Positions 58,255-64,000 of a stretch of DNA of 64,000 nucleotides are shown in pieces (the first letter of the stretch is position 1; every line of letters begins with the position of its first letter). This stretch comes from an uncultured Pelagibacteraceae bacterium (GTDB lineage Bacteria > Pseudomonadota > Alphaproteobacteria > Pelagibacterales > Pelagibacteraceae), in NCBI GenBank assembly GCA_902593905.1, contig CACJKF010000001.1, forward strand, positions 349,248 to 413,247, given 5' to 3'. Both the position numbers and the translations under genes were made by a program. The notes under the pieces are model-generated. The model had not been told where the DNA came from. It saw only the letters and a list, made by a program, of their open reading frames with translations, and did not search any database.

Positions 58255-58440
58255 GTGAGCGAATTTATTATTGCTATTGGCTTAGTTTTTTTTGTGGAAG
58301 GTCTGTTTTTAGCCATTTTCCCGTCAAGAATTAAAAGCATACTAGAACTGATCAAAAATACGCCTGAAAATAAACTTAGACTATTGGGAATAGTCTTTTT
58401 GATTATCGGTTTTTTAATAATTTGGTATATAAAAAGTTAG
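58255..58440 (+). CDS. DUF2065 (YjeT-like) small membrane protein
   Basis: 61 aa two-TM; AIGLVFFVEGLFLAIFPSRIK...LRLLGIVFLIIGFLIIW; between hflC and Do protease. Confidence 0.82.
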   Translation: MSEFIIAIGLVFFVEGLFLAIFPSRIKSILELIKNTPENKLRLLGIVFLIIGFLIIWYIKS

Positions 58441-59844
58441 ATGAAATTTGTAAATAAATTATTATTTTTACTTATTATTTTTAAGTTCTCAATTGTTGAT
58501 GCAAAACCTGTCCCAGAGTCTTTTGCAGATTTAGCAGAGAAATTGATGCCTTCTGTAGTGAATATTTCTACTACTCAAACTGTTAGGACAACCACAAACC
58601 AATTCCCCTTTCAATTTCCTCCGGGATCACCTTTTGGTGAGATGTTCAAAGATTTCGAAAGACCAACTGAGAGAAAAGCTTCATCTTTAGGTTCTGGTTT
58701 CATAATTAAATCAAATGGTACAGTGGTAACTAATAACCATGTGATCGCTGGTGCTGATGATATTTTAGTACGGGTTGGAGATAAAGAATATAAAGCTAAA
58801 GTAATAGGCGCTGATCCTTATATGGATATAGCTGTTTTAAAAATGGAAACAAAAGATCAATTTAAACCAGTAAGCTTTGGAGACTCTGACGTAGCCCGAG
58901 TAGGAGATTGGGCAGTTGCAATTGGAAATCCTTTTGGTTTAGGGGGGACAGTAACTGCAGGAATTATTTCAGCAAGAAACAGAGACATAAACCTAACAAG
59001 ATATGACGATTTCATTCAAACTGATGCTTCTATTAATCAAGGAAACTCTGGTGGACCATTGTTTAATTTAAAAGGCGAAGTTATTGGAATTAATACTGCA
59101 ATTATAGCTCCAGGTCAGTCCGGTTCTATCGGTATTGGATTTGCTATTCCAGCTAATGCTGCTTCAAACGTCATTGATCAATTAATTCAATTCGGTGAAA
59201 CGAAAAGAGGTTGGTTAGGCGTAAGAATTCAAGAAGTAACGAAAGAAATAGCAGAAGTTGAAAAATTAAAAAAACCACAAGGAGCTTTAGTGGCAAGTGT
59301 TGGAGAAAATAGCCCAGCAGATAAAGCAGGAATAAAAGCAGGAGATATAATTTTAAACTTCGACGGAAAAAAAATTGATACAATGAGAACATTACCTAAA
59401 GTTGTTGCATCTACACAAGTAGGGAAGAGTGTAGAGCTTAAGATTTGGAGAAATAAAAAATTAATCTCAAAAAGACTAACTCTTGGCAGATTAGAGTCCT
59501 CTGAAGAATTTAAAGAAAAAAAAACAAAGACAGTAAAAAAAGTTGAAGATATTGAAAAATTAAAAATAGCAGTTAGAGATTTAACTGCTGAGGATATTTC
59601 TTCCAGGAAATTAAGTAAAAAAACTGAAGGTGTTGTTATAACAGAAATTTCTAATCGAAGCCCATTAAATAATCTTTTAAGTGTAAATGATATAATAATT
59701 GAAGTTCAAAAAACTCCTATTAAATCTTCTTCAGATTTAAAAAGATTAGTTAATAATATTTTTAAAAAAGGTGAGAAGACTTTACTTTTAACAGTCATTA
59801 ATAAAAACAATCAAAGACGTTATCTAGGCGTAAAAATAAATTAA
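58441..59844 (+). CDS. Do-type (DegP/HtrA) periplasmic serine protease with two PDZ domains
   Basis: TNNHVIAGAD (His), DIAVLK (Asp), QGNSGGPLFN (Ser), PDZ repeats. Confidence 0.95.
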   Translation: MKFVNKLLFLLIIFKFSIVDAKPVPESFADLAEKLMPSVVNISTTQTVRTTTNQFPFQFPPGSPFGEMFKDFERPTERKASSLGSGFIIKSNGTVVTNNHVIAGADDILVRVGDKEYKAKVIGADPYMDIAVLKMETKDQFKPVSFGDSDVARVGDWAVAIGNPFGLGGTVTAGIISARNRDINLTRYDDFIQTDASINQGNSGGPLFNLKGEVIGINTAIIAPGQSGSIGIGFAIPANAASNVIDQLIQFGETKRGWLGVRIQEVTKEIAEVEKLKKPQGALVASVGENSPADKAGIKAGDIILNFDGKKIDTMRTLPKVVASTQVGKSVELKIWRNKKLISKRLTLGRLESSEEFKEKKTKTVKKVEDIEKLKIAVRDLTAEDISSRKLSKKTEGVVITEISNRSPLNNLLSVNDIIIEVQKTPIKSSSDLKRLVNNIFKKGEKTLLLTVINKNNQRRYLGVKIN

Positions 59845-59846
59845 TT

Positions 59847-60764
59847 TTGTCTAAAAAATTAGTACTCTTAGCAGGTCCTACAGCTTCAGGTAAATCTAAT
59901 TTAGCAATTAAATTAGCAAAAAAACTTAATGGTGAAATTATAAATGCAGATAGCATGCAAATTTTTAAAGAATTTACTGTTTTGTCATCTCGACCTACTT
60001 TAAATCAAACCAGAAAAGTAAAACATCATCTTTACGGAATAATTACGGTAAAAAAACATTTTTCCGCAGGCGATTGGCTTAAGCAAGTTAAAATTATAAT
60101 AAACACTTGCGTGAAAAAGAAAAAAATTCCAATAATTGTGGGTGGAACTGGTCTTTATTTTAATATAATCACAAAAGGTATAAGTAAAATTCCTGATATT
60201 GACCCTAAAACAAGAAATAAAGTTAGAAACTTATATAAAAATCTTGGATTTAAAAAATTTTACAATCAACTAATAAAGCTCGACCCCAAAGTTAAAGGTA
60301 GAATACTTCCTACTGACTCTCAAAGGGTTCAAAGGGCGTATGAAGTAAAACTTAAAACAAAGAAATCTCTTTACGATTGGTTTGAAAAGACAAAATCTGA
60401 TTTTTTAGAATTTGATATAAGAAAGATTTTTATTGATATTCCAAGAAACATATTACTCAATAAAATTTCAATGAGAACAGAACAAATGTTTAAGAAAAAA
60501 TGTATTAATGAAGTAAAAAAATTCAATAATCTTAAAGTCAATAAAAGTTTTTCAGCAAATAAATTGATAGGTGTTCAAGAAATAAACGAATATTTAAAGG
60601 GTTTAACAACTATTGAGCAATGTAAAGATTTAATAAATATTAAGACTCGACAGTATGCAAAAAGACAAAATACTTGGGCTAGGGGCCATATGAAGAATTG
60701 GAACAAGCTTTATTCAAAAAATTTCTCAAATCTTTTAAAAAAATCATTAAAAGTTGTAACCTAA
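59847..60764 (+). CDS. miaA: tRNA dimethylallyltransferase (TTG start)
   Basis: LLAGPTASGKSNLAIKLA, INADSMQIFKEFTVLSSRP, GGTGLYF. Confidence 0.95.
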   Translation: MSKKLVLLAGPTASGKSNLAIKLAKKLNGEIINADSMQIFKEFTVLSSRPTLNQTRKVKHHLYGIITVKKHFSAGDWLKQVKIIINTCVKKKKIPIIVGGTGLYFNIITKGISKIPDIDPKTRNKVRNLYKNLGFKKFYNQLIKLDPKVKGRILPTDSQRVQRAYEVKLKTKKSLYDWFEKTKSDFLEFDIRKIFIDIPRNILLNKISMRTEQMFKKKCINEVKKFNNLKVNKSFSANKLIGVQEINEYLKGLTTIEQCKDLINIKTRQYAKRQNTWARGHMKNWNKLYSKNFSNLLKKSLKVVT

Positions 60765-60767
60765 AAC

Positions 60768-60795
60768 TTGACGCAATCCATTTCTAGGCTAGATT
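60768..60795 (+). promoter_or_regulatory. Possible ilvBNC promoter
   Basis: TTGACG (60768-60773), 16-nt spacer, TAGATT (60790-60795), ending 6 nt before the ilvB start. Confidence 0.4.
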
Positions 60796-60801
60796 GTATG
60801 A

Positions 60802-62567
60802 ATGCCGAAATTATTGAGCGGAGCAGAAATTGTTTTTAAAGCACTAGAGGACCAAAAAGTAGAATACATTTTTGGCTATCCCGGAGGTGCAGTTTTACCA
60901 ATTTATGATGAATTAAAAAATCATAAAACTATTAAACATATTTTAGCAAGACATGAGCAAGGTGCAGGACATTCAGCTGAAGGATATGCAAGATCAAGTG
61001 GTAAGCCAGGAGTCTTATTAGTTACATCTGGTCCCGGCGCAACTAATGCTGTAACTGCTTTGACAGATGCTTATATGGACTCAGTTCCTCTTGTATGTAT
61101 CTCAGGACAAGTACCGACGCATTTAATCGGAACAGATGCATTTCAAGAATGCGATACAACTGGAATTACGCGACCATGTACAAAACATAATTGGTTAGTA
61201 AAAGATGTAAATGATTTGTCAAGAGTTTTACACTTAGCTTTCGAGGTCGCGACCACTGGAAGACCTGGTCCGGTCTTAGTAGATATTCCAAAAGATATAC
61301 AATTTAAAAAAGGTAAATATAAATTTTTTAAGAACACACTTAAAAAAAAACTTAACGGCAAAGTGTCGAAAAAAATTTCTAACCAAGAATTAGATAAATT
61401 TGTCGACTTAATGAAAAAATCCTCAAAGCCTATTTTTTATACAGGCGGAGGAGTTATAAACTCAGGACCTGAAGCTAGTAAACATTTGAGAGAATTAGTT
61501 TCTCTAACTGGTTTTCCGATCACTTCAACTTTGCAAGGACTTGGGGCATATCCTGGCGATGATCCACAATTTTTAGGAATGCTTGGTATGCACGGAACTT
61601 ATGAAGCAAATAACGCAATGCATGACTGTGACTTAATGATAAATATTGGCGCAAGATTTGATGATAGAATTACAGGAAAAGTTGATGAATTTTCACCTGG
61701 TTCAAAAAAAATTCATGTCGATATTGATCCTTCTTCAATTGGAAAAAATATAAAAGTTGATCTTGCTATAGTAAGCGACGTTACAGAGCTTTTGAAGTCT
61801 TTAAATAAAAGGTTCAAAGAGAAAAATAAAAACTTTGCAAGTTCTAACAAACAGAAAACATCAAAATGGTGGGAACAAATTGGAAAATGGAGAGAAAAAA
61901 AGTCTTTAAATTTTATTAACAGTAATAAGGTTATAAAACCTCAACATGCAGTACAAAGACTGTATGAGCTCACAAAAAATCAAGACACTTTTATAACGAC
62001 AGAAGTCGGTCAGCACCAAATGTGGGCAGCACAGCATTATAAATTTAATAAACCTAATAGATGGATGACATCTGGCGGACTTGGAACAATGGGGTACGGA
62101 CTTCCAGCAGCAATAGGTGTTCAAATTGCTAATCCTGGAAAACTTGTTGTTGATATAGCAGGAGAGGCATCTGTATTAATGACAATGCAAGAAATGTCTA
62201 CTGCTGTTCAATACAGGCTACCAATAAAAATATTTATTTTAAATAATGAATACATGGGAATGGTAAGACAGTGGCAAGAACTTTTACATGAAAAAAATTA
62301 TTCCGAAAGTTATACCGCTGCTCTCCCAGATTTCGTTAAATTAGCAGAGTCTTATGGTTGTGTAGGTATAAGAGCAAAAACACCTGAAGAATTGGACGAA
62401 AAAATTAAAGAGATGATCAATGTTGATAAACCAGTAATATTTGATTGTGTTGTAGACAAAGCAGAAAATTGTTTTCCAATGATACCTTCGGGTAAGCCTC
62501 ATAACCAAATGATTTTAGGCCCCGAGGAAGAAGAAGAAATATCTGATGAAGGGAAAATTTTAGTTTA

Positions 62568-62568
<1 letters not shown>
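60802..62568 (+). CDS. ilvB: Acetolactate synthase large subunit
   Basis: FGYPGGAVLPIYDEL, ARHEQGAGHSAEGYAR, ThDP motif region IAGEASVLMTMQE. Confidence 0.96.

Positions 62569-64000
<1,432 letters not shown>

Overview
AT-rich, very gene-dense bacterial chromosome segment. Gene content and synteny (carAB next to yqeY-dnaG-rpoD, rnpB upstream of mraZ, a two-piece permuted tmRNA, a PetP/PetR-like pair next to ilvE) point to an alphaproteobacterium, most likely SAR11/Pelagibacterales-like; this is an inference, no search was run. The window is mostly housekeeping genes: lgt (partial), a two-component/MarR cluster, ilvE, pgsA, uvrC, folB-like, SDR, uvrB, aspartate aminotransferase, trxB, ELM1-like, 2OG-Fe oxygenase, carB/carA, yqeY, dnaG, rpoD, tRNA(CAT), mlaC/mlaA-like, amidase, rnpB, a full dcw cluster (mraZ-ftsZ-rsmH-ftsL-ftsI-murEF-mraY-murD-ftsW-murG-murC-murB-ddl-ftsQ-ftsA), lpxC, bamD, ligA, M24 peptidase, uvrD, AsmA-like, fumC, MazG-like, a methyltransferase, tmRNA, thyX, mrp, hflK/hflC, DUF2065, Do-type protease, miaA, ilvB, ilvN and ilvC (partial). 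No CRISPR, transposon or prophage was seen. The most interesting points are: (i) a permuted tmRNA with a very short tag, followed by an 18-codon hydrophobic ORF with a strong Shine-Dalgarno, bracketed by two copies of a 32-nt structured motif; (ii) an FtsA-position protein that has lost the actin-fold nucleotide-binding motifs; (iii) ftsZ placed directly behind mraZ, downstream of an apparent MraZ operator overlapping a promoter; (iv) a MurE-MurF fusion; (v) all nine convergent gene junctions overlapping or separated by 1 nt.
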